Below, in pieces: positions 8,437-18,686 of a stretch of 64,000 nt of DNA. The notes below the pieces were generated by a model. That model was not told the origin of the DNA and did no database searches. It saw only the letters and a list, made by a program, of their open reading frames with translations. How positions within the stretch are numbered: the stretch's first letter is position 1; each line of letters opens with the position of its first letter. Position numbers and translations under genes: made by a program. The DNA is from Mycolicibacterium cosmeticum (lineage in GTDB: Bacteria > Actinomycetota > Actinomycetes > Mycobacteriales > Mycobacteriaceae), in the NCBI RefSeq assembly GCF_000613185.1, contig NZ_CCBB010000001.1, positions 2,356,001 to 2,420,000 of the forward strand, given 5' to 3'.

Positions 8437-9030
8437 TCACAACCAGGTGTCCGAGGTCGTGGTGGTGAGGAACGCCTCCAGATCGTCACGCCACTGCGCC
8501 GGGGTGTTCTTGTCCGGTTCGATACCGGTGTATTCACCGCGGTAGAACAGGAGAGGGCGTGGTTTGATGCGCGACCCATGCTCCTCGCGCGAGCGCTCGT
8601 CGGCCGGTTCCGACATCGCCTGGACCGCACCGAACACCACGAAATGGTCGCCGCCGTCATGCACAGAAGCGACCGTGCAATCGATGTGCGCCAGCGAGCC
8701 ATCGATCACCGGAGAGCCGAGTTCGGAGGGGTGCCAGTCGATTCCGGCGAACTTGTCCGGCGCCTTGGACCCGAACTGCGCCGATACGTGCTGTTGGTTC
8801 TCGTGCAGCATGTTGACGCAGAACCGGCCGCTGGTCTCGATCGCCTTCCAGGCCCGGGACTGCTTGGTGGGGCAGAACAGCACCAGGGGCGGATCGAGCG
8901 ACAACGCCGCGAACGACTGACAGGCGAACCCGATCGGCACGTCGTCGAGCGTGGTCGTGATTACCGTGACGCCGGTACAGAACTGGCCGAGCACATTACG
9001 GAATGTGCGCGGATCGATCGGCTGGGCCAT
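8437..9030 (-). CDS. hsaB: flavin reductase component of 3-HSA monooxygenase
   Basis: Supplies reduced FMN to HsaA for hydroxylation of 3-HSA in cholesterol ring A/B degradation. The protein is 197 aa with the flavin-reductase core GQFCTGVTVITT, IGFACQSFAALSLDPPLVLFCP and the RFCVNML segment. I start it at the ATG at 9030 (MAQPIDPRTFRN), because the longer open frame reads into hsaC in another frame with low-quality sequence. Its length is close to M. tuberculosis Rv3567c. It is last in the operon hsaA-hsaD-hsaC-hsaB, 7 bp after hsaC. Confidence 0.93.
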   Translation of the reverse strand: MAQPIDPRTFRNVLGQFCTGVTVITTTLDDVPIGFACQSFAALSLDPPLVLFCPTKQSRAWKAIETSGRFCVNMLHENQQHVSAQFGSKAPDKFAGIDWHPSELGSPVIDGSLAHIDCTVASVHDGGDHFVVFGAVQAMSEPADERSREEHGSRIKPRPLLFYRGEYTGIEPDKNTPAQWRDDLEAFLTTTTSDTWL

Positions 9031-9037
9031 CGCAGCG

Positions 9038-10836
<1,799 letters not shown>

Positions 10837-12021
10837 TTAAACCATCGTGTCCGCGGGCGGCAGACCGAACTCGTTGTTACCGAAGATCAGATAGGCGCGC
10901 TCGGGCTCGTTGGCGGCGTGCACCCGGCCGGCGTGGGCATCGCGCCAGAACCGCTGCAGCGGAGCGCCGGTGACCAGTGCCGTGGCGCCGGCCGATTCGA
11001 AGAGCAGATCGATCGAGGCGATGGACCGCGCGGTGGCGCGCACCTGGTCGCGGCGGGCGCGGGCCCGCAGCTCGAACGGAATCTCCTTGCCGGCCTGCAA
11101 GAGTGCGTACTCGTCACCGACGTTGCCGATCAGCTGGCGCCACGCGGCGTCGATATCGCTGGCCGCCTCGGCGATGCGCACCTTGGCGAACGGGTCGTCC
11201 TTGGACTTCTCGCCGGCGAACGCCGCGCGCACCCGCTTGCCTTGATGCTCGACATGGGCGGCGTAGGCGCCGTAGGCCATCCCGACGATCGGCGCGGAGA
11301 TGGTGGTGGGATGCATGGTGCCCCAGGGCATCTTGTACACCGGCGCGGTGTTGTTCTGATAACCACCGGCGGTGCCATCGTTCATCGCCTTGTAGGACAG
11401 GAAGCGGTGCGTCGGAACGAACACATCCTTGACGACGACGGTGTTGCTGCCGGTGCCCTTCAGGCCCACGACGTGCCATACGTCGTCGATCGTGTATTCG
11501 GTGCGCGGGATGAGGAAGCTGCCGAAATCGACGGGGCGGCCGTCCTTGATCACCGGTCCGCCGAGGAACGCCCACGTGGCGTGCTCACTGCCGGAGGACC
11601 ACTGCCACGCGCCGCTGACCAGGTAGCCGCCGTCAACGACGGTGCCGGCGCCCATCGGGGCATACGACGAGGACACCCGGACGGTCGGATCGTCGCCCCA
11701 CACCTCGTCTTGGGCCTTCTGGTCGAACAGCGCCAGATGCCAGTTGTGCACGCCGATGATCGAGCTGATCCAGCCGGTCGAGCCGCACGCGCTGGCCAGC
11801 CGGCGGACCGCCTCGTAGAAGTACGTCGGATCGGCCTGCAGGCCGCCCCACTGCTCGGGCTGCAGCAGTTTGAAGAAGCCGATCTCGTCCAGTTCGTTGA
11901 CGGTTTCGTACGGCACCTGACGCTGATCCTCGGCCAGTTGGGCGCGTTCGCGCAGCTTCGGCAGCAGATCATCGATGCCGGCGAGGACCGCCTGCACGTC
12001 ACGCTGTTCAATGGACGTCAC
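10837..12021 (-). CDS. hsaA: 3-HSA monooxygenase, oxygenase component
   Basis: Flavin-dependent hydroxylase converting 3-HSA to 3,4-DHSA using FMNH2 from HsaB. It has the acyl-CoA-dehydrogenase-like fold of group D monooxygenases. From the GTG at 12021 (VTSIEQRDVQ) it is 394 aa, which equals the recalled length of Rv3570c. Recognisable segments are CGSTGWISSIIGVHNWHLALF, SGAWQWSSGSEHA and LKGTGSNTVVVKDVFVP. A longer open frame upstream covers the divergent promoter and a KstR box, so it is rejected. It heads the operon. Confidence 0.95.
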   Translation of the reverse strand: MTSIEQRDVQAVLAGIDDLLPKLRERAQLAEDQRQVPYETVNELDEIGFFKLLQPEQWGGLQADPTYFYEAVRRLASACGSTGWISSIIGVHNWHLALFDQKAQDEVWGDDPTVRVSSSYAPMGAGTVVDGGYLVSGAWQWSSGSEHATWAFLGGPVIKDGRPVDFGSFLIPRTEYTIDDVWHVVGLKGTGSNTVVVKDVFVPTHRFLSYKAMNDGTAGGYQNNTAPVYKMPWGTMHPTTISAPIVGMAYGAYAAHVEHQGKRVRAAFAGEKSKDDPFAKVRIAEAASDIDAAWRQLIGNVGDEYALLQAGKEIPFELRARARRDQVRATARSIASIDLLFESAGATALVTGAPLQRFWRDAHAGRVHAANEPERAYLIFGNNEFGLPPADTMV

Positions 12022-12062
12022 TGAAATGCCTCCCGGATCGAGATCCACCACTAGACAGAGAT

Positions 12063-12076
12063 TAGAACACGTTACG
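12063..12076. promoter_or_regulatory. KstR operator upstream of hsaA
   Basis: TAGAACACGTTACG matches the KstR pattern TnnAACnnGTTnnA at every position except the last. It lies 42 bp upstream of the hsaA start. The repressor gene kstR lies in this window at 17286. Confidence 0.75.
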
Positions 12077-12130
12077 ATTTGTGTCGAGCAGGGCATTCTT
12101 TCAGCGGCTGGACCTGCGTAAGTTCGTTTT

Positions 12131-12144
12131 TGTAACATGTTCTA
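12131..12144. promoter_or_regulatory. KstR operator upstream of kshB
   Basis: TGTAACATGTTCTA is a full match to TnnAACnnGTTnnA. It lies 29 bp before the kshB GTG start, so it would cover the promoter core. With the box at 12063 it gives each divergent promoter its own site. Confidence 0.85.
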
Positions 12145-12172
12145 GTTATTGGGCGACGGAAGGGGTCCCAGG

Positions 12173-13225
12173 GTGACCGATGAGCCGCTCGGCAGCCACG
12201 TACTCGAACTGCAGGTGGCCCGGGTCGTCGAGGAGACCGCGGACGCGCGTTCGCTGGTATTTGCGGTGCCCGAAGGCAGCACCATCCCGGCCGACCGGTT
12301 GCGCTACTCGCCCGGCCAGTTCCTGACCCTGCGCGTGCCCAGTGACCGCACCGGTTCGGTCGCCCGCTGCTACTCGCTGTCCAGTTCGCCGTTCACCGGC
12401 GACCAGCTGACCGTCACCGTCAAACGCACCGCCGACGGCTACGCGTCGAACTGGTTGTGCGACAACGTCCATCCCGGCATGCGCATGCACGTGCTGGCAC
12501 CCTCGGGCACCTTCGTACCCAAGACGCTGGACACCGATTTCCTGCTGCTGGCCGCCGGCAGCGGTATCACCCCGATGCTGGCCATCTGCAAATCCGCGCT
12601 GTCCGAGGGCAACGGGCGGGTGGTGCTGGTGTACGCCAATCGGGACGAGAACTCGGTGATCTTCGCCGCCACCCTGCGCGAACTGTCCGCCAAATACCCG
12701 GACCGGTTGACCGTCATCCATTGGCTGGAAACGGTGCAGGGCCTGCCCAGCGCCGCGACGCTGGCCGGACTGGTGGGCCCCTACGCCGGACACGACGCCT
12801 ACATCTGCGGGCCGGGACCGTTCATGGCGGCCGCCGAGGAAGCCCTCAAGACCGCCGGCGCCGATCGCATCCACATCGAGGTGTTCAAGTCGCTGGACTC
12901 CGATCCGTTCGCTGCGGTCGTGATCGAAGAAGACGACAGCGATGAAGGACCGGCCACCGCCATCGTGACCCTCGACGGCACCACCCAGGAGGTGACGTGG
13001 CCGCGCCGGGCAAAGCTGCTCGACGTGCTGCTGGACAAGGGCCTGGATGCACCGTTCTCCTGCCGGGAGGGCCATTGCGGCGCCTGCGCGGTGGTCAAGA
13101 AGTCCGGTGATGTCGAGATGGAGATCAACGACGTGCTGGAACCCTCGGATCTGGAGGAGGGGCTGATCCTGGCCTGCCAGGCGCTGCCCACCTCCGATTC
13201 CGTGGAAGTCACCTACGACGAATAA
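12173..13225 (+). CDS. kshB: 3-ketosteroid 9-alpha-hydroxylase, reductase component
   Basis: Passes electrons from NADH to the Rieske oxygenase KshA, which hydroxylates C9 of the steroid nucleus and opens ring B. The domain order is FAD-binding (RCYSLSSSP, about residues 61-70), NAD-binding (LLAAGSGITPMLAI) and a C-terminal plant-type 2Fe-2S ferredoxin with CREGHCGACAVV and a later LACQA cysteine. I use the GTG at 12173 (VTDEPLGSHVLELQ), preceded by GGAAGGGG, rather than a TTG at 12149 just after the KstR box. KshA is not in this window. It is divergent from hsaACDB. Confidence 0.94.
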   Translation: MTDEPLGSHVLELQVARVVEETADARSLVFAVPEGSTIPADRLRYSPGQFLTLRVPSDRTGSVARCYSLSSSPFTGDQLTVTVKRTADGYASNWLCDNVHPGMRMHVLAPSGTFVPKTLDTDFLLLAAGSGITPMLAICKSALSEGNGRVVLVYANRDENSVIFAATLRELSAKYPDRLTVIHWLETVQGLPSAATLAGLVGPYAGHDAYICGPGPFMAAAEEALKTAGADRIHIEVFKSLDSDPFAAVVIEEDDSDEGPATAIVTLDGTTQEVTWPRRAKLLDVLLDKGLDAPFSCREGHCGACAVVKKSGDVEMEINDVLEPSDLEEGLILACQALPTSDSVEVTYDE

Positions 13226-13262
13226 CGCCCGGGCTAACATTCGGCGGACCGGAGGGAGAGCC

Positions 13263-13844
13263 GTGAAGAAGTTTCTGGGAGTGCTCGCGGCCGCATGCTC
13301 GGTGGCCGCGCTCGGCGTACTCGAGGCCCCGACGGCAGCAGCCGGGGTGAACACCGCCACGACGTCGATACCGACGCCGAACGGGACCGTCGAAATGCAC
13401 GTCACGGCCAACTGTGCGGGGCCGGAAGGCCGGTGCTTCTTCAACACCCAGGCCAATCTGCTGACGCCGGACGGACCGATCGGGCTGCCCGGGGACACCT
13501 GGGCCCGCCAGACCATCACCATCCGCAGCACCAACCGCGATGTGTACCAGAACGCCTGGTACAGCGCCCCGGCCGGGATGCCGCGGGAACTCAAGGGCGC
13601 CAACCACGACAACGTGCTGTCCAAGGCGTACAAGTCCATCTCCGACTACCAGGTGTCGGTGACCTATTTCGGTGGCGGACCGATGGAACGGTTTGCGGTG
13701 GACGGTGATTCGGTGCAGACCGATTGGAGCACCGGTCAGCCGAACCTCAAGGGTGGCTTCATCGCCTGCTCGGACATCCAGGTGGTGTTCGGCGGGGTGA
13801 ACGTGACCACGCCGAGCGCCTGCGCCCAGACCACCTTCAGCTGA
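13263..13844 (+). CDS. secreted mycobacterial protein of unknown function
   Basis: 193 aa with a Sec signal peptide (KKFLGVLAAACSVAALGVL, probable cleavage after APTAAAG near residue 28). The mature part is rich in Thr/Gly and contains four cysteines, for example in TANCAGPEGRCFF, so two disulphides are possible. The GTG start has GGAGGGA upstream. It follows kshB by 37 bp but nothing in the sequence ties it to steroid metabolism. Its 3' end overlaps the convergent SRPBCC gene by 8 bp. Confidence 0.75.
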   Translation: MKKFLGVLAAACSVAALGVLEAPTAAAGVNTATTSIPTPNGTVEMHVTANCAGPEGRCFFNTQANLLTPDGPIGLPGDTWARQTITIRSTNRDVYQNAWYSAPAGMPRELKGANHDNVLSKAYKSISDYQVSVTYFGGGPMERFAVDGDSVQTDWSTGQPNLKGGFIACSDIQVVFGGVNVTTPSACAQTTFS

Positions 13845-14301
13845 GCCGTTCTGGGGTCAGGTGCCGGGCCACCAGCCGGTGCCAGCGCCGCTGCCGATAG
13901 GCGAACAGCCCGCGCGCTGCGTGCACCACTACCGGCGTCAGGACACCGGCATCGATGTCGACGGTATCGGTATAGCGGCAGCGGTTTTCTTGCACAGGTT
14001 CGACGTGCAGGGTGTGGTTCCAGACTTTCAGCACCCCACCGAATTCGCGGGTGGTGATGGTACGGCTGTCCTCATCCACGCTCAGGATCTCCAACGTATG
14101 CCGGTAGGCAGGCAGCACGTGAAAAGCGAACAACCAGCCGGTGCCGCGCTCGCCGACGTGCAACGGGGTACCGCGCCCGGCCAGGGCCGGCATGCCGAAC
14201 AGACCCCGGCACACGTAGAGGAATGTCACCGGGTATTGCATCGCCCGCCACACTGAATCGGCATCGGTGGGCAGAATGGTCTCGATATGTACGCGCTGCA
14301 T
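13837..14301 (-). CDS. SRPBCC (START-like) family protein
   Basis: 154 aa. The N-terminus VHIETILPTDADSVWRAMQYPVTFLYV and the alternating strands ending in VHAARGLFAYRQRRW look like the SRPBCC/polyketide-cyclase fold, a hydrophobic-ligand-binding helix-grip domain. No catalytic motif is evident. It diverges from a TetR regulator across 54 bp, a common arrangement for a regulator and its target. The ligand is unknown. Confidence 0.75.
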   Translation of the reverse strand: MQRVHIETILPTDADSVWRAMQYPVTFLYVCRGLFGMPALAGRGTPLHVGERGTGWLFAFHVLPAYRHTLEILSVDEDSRTITTREFGGVLKVWNHTLHVEPVQENRCRYTDTVDIDAGVLTPVVVHAARGLFAYRQRRWHRLVARHLTPERLS

Positions 14302-14355
14302 GCCTCCATTCTCGGAAGCCGCTGCAGCGCCTGACTACTCGCTTTTGCCACGGAG

Positions 14356-15096
14356 GTGGTGGTGGCCCCGACCGATCGCTTTCGGGCGCGTAAGCAGCCA
14401 CGACAGGCCCGCTCGGTCGAGACCCGGCAGCGGGTGCTGGACGCGGCTGCTCATGTTTTCAGCACGCACGGGTATGCCGCGGGCACCACCAATCGCATTG
14501 CCGCCGCTGCGGATATGTCGATCGGATCGCTGTATCAGTACTTCCCGAACAAGGACGCCATCCTGGCTGCACTGACCGATGCCCATATCGACGCCGGCGC
14601 GGCGCTACTGGCGCAGCGGGCGGCCGCCGGACTGCCGGCCGGGCTGTCGGACACGCTGCGGCTCGTTGTCCGGGCCACCATCGACAACCATCGCGGCGAC
14701 CCCGCGCTGCACCGGGTGTTGTTCGAGGAGGCGCCGCGCTCCCCCGCGCTGCTGACCCGGCTGCGCGAGGCCGAGCAGAGTGCGGTGGTGGTCACCGCCG
14801 AGCTGCTACGCAACCACCCTGAGGTGACCGTCGCCGATCCGGTGTTGGCCGCCAGGATGACGGTCGCAACCATCGAGTCGCTGGTGCACCGGCTCATCAC
14901 CCAACCCGTGGATCCCGCGCAACTGGAGGACGAGATCGTCGGGCTGTTGGCGGCGTACCTAACGCGGCAACCCCAGCAGCCGCTCGCCGGCCAGGGTGAG
15001 CAGGATCTGCTCGGTGCCGCCGGCGATGGACAGGCAGCGGGTGTTGAGGAAGTACCGCACATCGGGGCTGTCCACGATGCCCGCGCCGTCGAGTGA
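14356..15096 (+). CDS. TetR-family regulator with an antisense-overlapping C-terminus
   Basis: 246 aa. The N-terminal TetR domain reads RVLDAAAHVFSTHGYAAGTTNRIAAAADMSIGSLYQYFPNK, with a DNA-binding helix-turn-helix at about residues 25-70. The ligand-binding domain has an appearance like the TetR C-terminal families. The last 46 codons (from about 14959) run antisense through the 3' end of fadE34 and look like frame-shadow sequence (Gly/Ala/Glu mixture). The natural stop has probably been lost or shifted. GGAGG lies just before the GTG start. It is divergent from the SRPBCC gene, its likely target. Confidence 0.8.
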   Translation: MVVAPTDRFRARKQPRQARSVETRQRVLDAAAHVFSTHGYAAGTTNRIAAAADMSIGSLYQYFPNKDAILAALTDAHIDAGAALLAQRAAAGLPAGLSDTLRLVVRATIDNHRGDPALHRVLFEEAPRSPALLTRLREAEQSAVVVTAELLRNHPEVTVADPVLAARMTVATIESLVHRLITQPVDPAQLEDEIVGLLAAYLTRQPQQPLAGQGEQDLLGAAGDGQAAGVEEVPHIGAVHDARAVE

Positions 15097-17094
15097 ATCC
15101 ATGATGGTCTCGGACAGGCCCTGCCGGTAGCGCACCCCGATCAGCTTGCGCACGCTGGACGGCGCACCCGGATCGTGCCCGCCGACCGCCATCCGGGCGA
15201 TGAGTTGGTCCAGCAGCGAACCCACCTGGGCCGCAACGATCAACGTGCCCAGCCGGTCCGCCTCGGCGCCGTCGAGCTCGCGGTCACCGATCACGGCGAG
15301 CAGATGTTCCATGCCCTTGTCCAGCGCGCCGCCGGTGGCGATGGCCACCCGCTCGTTGGCCAGCGTGGTGCGGGCCAGCGGCCAGCCCCCGTCGACCGGG
15401 CCGACAACCTGCTCGTCGGGGACGAAGAGGTCGTCGAAGAACACCTCGTTGAACAGGGCCTCGCCGGTGATCTCGCGCAGCGGCCGGATATCGATGCCGG
15501 GGGCGCTCATGTCCACCAGGAAGTAGGTGATGCCCTTGTGTTTCGGCGCATCCGGGTTGGTGCGCGCCAGGCAGATACCCCAGTTGGAACGGTGCGCGTT
15601 GGAGGTCCACACCTTCTGCCCGGTGAGCTTCCAGCCGCTTTTGCCGTCGACCTCTGCGCGAACGGCTTTGGTGCGCAAGGCAGCCAGGTCAGAGCCCGCA
15701 CCCGGCTCGGAGAACAGCTGGCACCAGTAGATGTCACCGGTCAGGGTGCCGGGGATGAACTTCTCGATCTGCTCCGGTGTGCCGTGCGCCAGGATGGTCG
15801 GCGCCGCCCACCAGCCGATGGAGATGTCGGGACGCGCCACGTGGGCCGCGGCCAGTTCCTGGTCGATGACCAATTGCTCTGCCGGCGTGGCGTTGCGGCC
15901 GTACGGCTTGGGCCAGTGCGGGGCCAGCAAGCCGGACTCGGCCAGCGCGCGCTGGCGCTGATCCTCGGGCAGCGCCGCGATATCGGCCGCGGCGGCGGCG
16001 ATCTCAGCGCGCACCGCCTCGGCTTCGGTCACGTCGACGTGCAGGTGGCGCCGGACACCGGCCCGGGTCAGCTCGGCGGTGCGGCGCAACCAGCGCGACC
16101 GGCCACCCAGGAACTGGGACAGCGCATAGGCGCGGCGCAGATACAGGTGCGCGTCGTGTTCCCACGTGATGCCGATCCCGCCGAGCACCTGGATGCAGTC
16201 GCGGGCGTTCTCCTTGGCGGCGTCGATGCCCACCGCGGCGGCGACAGCGGCGGCGATCGAGAGCTGGCTGCCATCAGGGTCGGCGGCCGCGGCGGCCGCG
16301 TCGGCAGCGGCGACAGCGGCCTGCTGGCTGCGCAGCAGCATCTCGGCGCACATGTGCTTGACGGCCTGGAAACTGCCGATCGGCTTGCCGAACTGCTCGC
16401 GCACCTTGGCGTACTCGGTGGCGGTGTCCAACAGCCGGCGGGCCAGGCCGGCCGCCTCGGCGGCCAGCACGGTGGCCGCCAGGTCCTGCACGCGCTGCGC
16501 CGGGGCGGACAGCTGCTGTGCGGGAGCGCCGGTCAGCGTGACGCGGGCCAGCGGACGGGAGAAGTCGGTGGCCTCGAGCGCGTCGACGCGGACCCCGTCG
16601 GCGGCGGCGTCGACCAGGATCCACACCGCACCGGCCGGCAGCACCAACACACCAGAGGTGTCCGCGCCGAGCACCCACTTCGCCGATCCGGACGCGGTGC
16701 TGCCGTCGAACACGATGTCGGATTCCAGGGCCAGGCCGGCGCTGCGTTCGCCGGCGGCGAGCGTCTCCAGCACCGCCGGGTCGTCGACCACCAAGGTGGC
16801 CAGCGCCGTCGTCGCGACCGGTCCGGGCACCAGGGCGGCGGCCGCCTCGTCGATCATGCCGAGCAGGTCCTCGATACCGCTGCCGGCGCCGCCGTGCTCC
16901 TCGGGGATCGCGACACCGAAGGCCCCTAGTTGCGCGAAACCGTCGTAGGGGGCCCGCCACGCGTCCGGGTCGCCCAGCTCGACGTTGCGCACCGCGGTGA
17001 TGGAGTTGGAACTGGCCGCCCAGCTCCGGACCAGTTCACGGGCGGCAAACTGTTCGGATGTGTCGGCCCTCGACGACAACACGGACACCGGCAA
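14959..17094 (-). CDS. fadE34: acyl-CoA dehydrogenase FadE34 (ChsE3), fused two-domain form
   Basis: 711 aa, the recalled length of M. tuberculosis FadE34/ChsE3, which oxidises the C5 side-chain CoA thioester of cholesterol (a 24-oyl-CoA). The protein is two acyl-CoA dehydrogenase domains in tandem. The first is about residues 1-345 (GVAIPEEHGGAGSGIEDLL, REQFGKPIGSFQAVKH, GGIGITWEHDAHLYLRRA). The second is about 350-711 (WAAPTILAHGT, FSEPGAGSDLA, TGQKVWTSNAHRS, ending GGTEQILL). It is divergent from kstR with a perfect KstR box between them. Confidence 0.93.
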   Translation of the reverse strand: MPVSVLSSRADTSEQFAARELVRSWAASSNSITAVRNVELGDPDAWRAPYDGFAQLGAFGVAIPEEHGGAGSGIEDLLGMIDEAAAALVPGPVATTALATLVVDDPAVLETLAAGERSAGLALESDIVFDGSTASGSAKWVLGADTSGVLVLPAGAVWILVDAAADGVRVDALEATDFSRPLARVTLTGAPAQQLSAPAQRVQDLAATVLAAEAAGLARRLLDTATEYAKVREQFGKPIGSFQAVKHMCAEMLLRSQQAAVAAADAAAAAADPDGSQLSIAAAVAAAVGIDAAKENARDCIQVLGGIGITWEHDAHLYLRRAYALSQFLGGRSRWLRRTAELTRAGVRRHLHVDVTEAEAVRAEIAAAAADIAALPEDQRQRALAESGLLAPHWPKPYGRNATPAEQLVIDQELAAAHVARPDISIGWWAAPTILAHGTPEQIEKFIPGTLTGDIYWCQLFSEPGAGSDLAALRTKAVRAEVDGKSGWKLTGQKVWTSNAHRSNWGICLARTNPDAPKHKGITYFLVDMSAPGIDIRPLREITGEALFNEVFFDDLFVPDEQVVGPVDGGWPLARTTLANERVAIATGGALDKGMEHLLAVIGDRELDGAEADRLGTLIVAAQVGSLLDQLIARMAVGGHDPGAPSSVRKLIGVRYRQGLSETIMDSLDGAGIVDSPDVRYFLNTRCLSIAGGTEQILLTLAGERLLGLPR

Positions 17095-17129
17095 CTCCTC
17101 ACATTGGGTGAGAAGGCCACGCTTCCCAC

Positions 17130-17143
17130 TAGAACGTGTTCTA
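17130..17143. promoter_or_regulatory. KstR operator between fadE34 and kstR
   Basis: TAGAACGTGTTCTA is a perfect 14-bp palindrome and full match to TnnAACnnGTTnnA. It is 36 bp upstream of the fadE34 start and 142 bp upstream of kstR. Repression of fadE34 and autoregulation of kstR are both expected. Confidence 0.88.
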
Positions 17144-17285
17144 ATAGTGCCAGCGTTCGAACGTCAAGTCGACCGCCATCACGGCAGGACACGCCGCTTG
17201 TGCAGGGTGCTCGGAGGTGGGAAATTAGCTGTCGACATGCGTATCTTTTTTGTCAAGATCGCACTACCAAGGAGCAGCTCACCGA

Positions 17286-17948
17286 ATGTCGTCACCAGCA
17301 CAGCCCGGATCGGGTTCTGACTCACCACGTCAGGTGACGACGGTGGCCGTCCTCGCCGAATCCGAACTGGGATCCGAAGCGCAGCGCGAGCGCCGCAAGC
17401 GCATCCTCGACGCCACCCTGGCCATCGCCTCCAAGGGCGGTTACGAGGCCGTTCAGATGCGTGCCGTCGCCGAACGCGCCGATGTCGCCGTCGGAACCCT
17501 GTACCGGTACTTCCCGTCCAAGGTGCATCTGCTGGTCTCCGCGCTCGGCCGGGAGTTCGAGCGCATCGATGCCAAGACCGACCGGGCTTCGCTCACCGGC
17601 GGCACGCCGTACCAGCGGCTGAACATGATGGTCGGCCGGCTCAACCGGTCCATGCAGCGCAACCCGTTGCTCACCGAGGCCATGACGCGCGCGTTCGTGT
17701 TCGCCGACGCGTCGGCCGCGGGTGAAGTCGATCACGTCGGCAAGCTGATGGACTCGATGTTCGCCCGCGCCATGAGCGACGGCGAACCGACCGAAGACCA
17801 GTACCACATCGCCCGCGTCATCTCCGATGTGTGGCTGTCGAACCTGCTGGCCTGGCTGACCCGGCGCGCCTCGGCGACCGACGTCAGCAAACGCCTGGAC
17901 CTGGCGGTCCGGTTGCTCATCGGCGACGGAGAACAATCTAAGGTTTGA
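17286..17948 (+). CDS. kstR: TetR-family cholesterol-catabolism repressor KstR
   Basis: Represses the steroid-degradation regulon; steroid-CoA intermediates release it. The helix-turn-helix domain reads RKRILDATLAIASKGGYEAVQMRAVAERADVAVGTLYRYFPSK. The C-terminal half (EAMTRAFVFADASAA, YHIARVISDVWLSNLLAWLTRR) is nearly identical to recalled Rv3574. I start at the ATG at 17286 (220 aa), with AAGGAG 11 bases upstream. The shorter M. tuberculosis-like product would begin at the GTG at 17343 (VAVLAESELG). Three KstR boxes lie in this window. Confidence 0.95.
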   Translation: MSSPAQPGSGSDSPRQVTTVAVLAESELGSEAQRERRKRILDATLAIASKGGYEAVQMRAVAERADVAVGTLYRYFPSKVHLLVSALGREFERIDAKTDRASLTGGTPYQRLNMMVGRLNRSMQRNPLLTEAMTRAFVFADASAAGEVDHVGKLMDSMFARAMSDGEPTEDQYHIARVISDVWLSNLLAWLTRRASATDVSKRLDLAVRLLIGDGEQSKV

Positions 17949-17951
17949 CGG

Positions 17952-18686
17952 GTGGATGACCTGCAGCACGCGCTGACTGCCATTGCCCAGACCCCACGCC
18001 TGCTGGTCACCTCCGATTTCGACGGCACGCTGGCGCCGATCGTGAACAACCCCGCCGATGCCCGGCCGCTCCCCGCGGCTGCCGAGGCCCTGGTCGCCCT
18101 GGCGGCGCTGCCCGACACCACCGCCGCGCTGATCTCCGGGCGCGCCCGCGGCGTGCTGAAGGAATTGTCGGGTATGCCGGACAGCGTGGCACTCGTCGGC
18201 AGCCACGGCGCGGAATTCGACACCGGCTTCGTCCGCGAGATCGACACCGACCTGCTGGCCACCATCACGGCCACGCTGCGCGGCATCGCCGCCGGCCGGC
18301 CCGGGGTGACCGTCGAGACGAAACCGGCCAGCGTGGCGCTGCATGTCCGCAATGCCGACCCGGCCGACGGCGACGCGGCGTTCGCCGCAGCGCGGGCCGC
18401 CGCCACGTCCTGGGACGCGCACCTCACCACCGGCAAGGCGGTATTGGAGTTCGCGGTGATCGTCACCGACAAGGGCGAGGCCGTCGACGAATTGCGCCGA
18501 CGACACGGTGCCACCGCCGTGGTGTTCCTCGGTGACGACGTCACCGACGAGAAGGCGTTCCGCCGCCTGCGCGAGACCGATGTCGGGGTCAAGGTCGGCC
18601 CGGGTGACACCCTGGCCCGCTACCGGGTCTCGGCTCCGGCGGACGTCGCCGAGGTGCTGCGCTTTCTGCTCGCCGCGCGCCGCTGA
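17952..18686 (+). CDS. otsB: trehalose-6-phosphate phosphatase (HAD family)
   Basis: Dephosphorylates trehalose 6-phosphate to trehalose (EC 3.1.3.12). The 244-aa protein has HAD motif I SDFDGTLAPI (nucleophile Asp22, acid/base Asp24), ALISGR, GSHGAEF and motif IV FLGDDVTDEKAF. It lacks the ~140-residue N-terminal extension of mycobacterial OtsB2, so it is the short type. It starts at a GTG three bases after the kstR stop, so it is probably co-transcribed with kstR. A functional link between the two is not evident. Confidence 0.87.
   Translation: MDDLQHALTAIAQTPRLLVTSDFDGTLAPIVNNPADARPLPAAAEALVALAALPDTTAALISGRARGVLKELSGMPDSVALVGSHGAEFDTGFVREIDTDLLATITATLRGIAAGRPGVTVETKPASVALHVRNADPADGDAAFAAARAAATSWDAHLTTGKAVLEFAVIVTDKGEAVDELRRRHGATAVVFLGDDVTDEKAFRRLRETDVGVKVGPGDTLARYRVSAPADVAEVLRFLLAARR

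Noticed and set aside
12022..12138. An N-terminal extension of hsaA starting at 12138
   Set aside because: It would include both promoter elements and a KstR box, and the GTG at 12021 gives the expected 394 residues.
15175..16929. A 584-residue open frame opposite fadE34
   Set aside because: It mirrors FadE34 and ends at arbitrary points; no homology is apparent.
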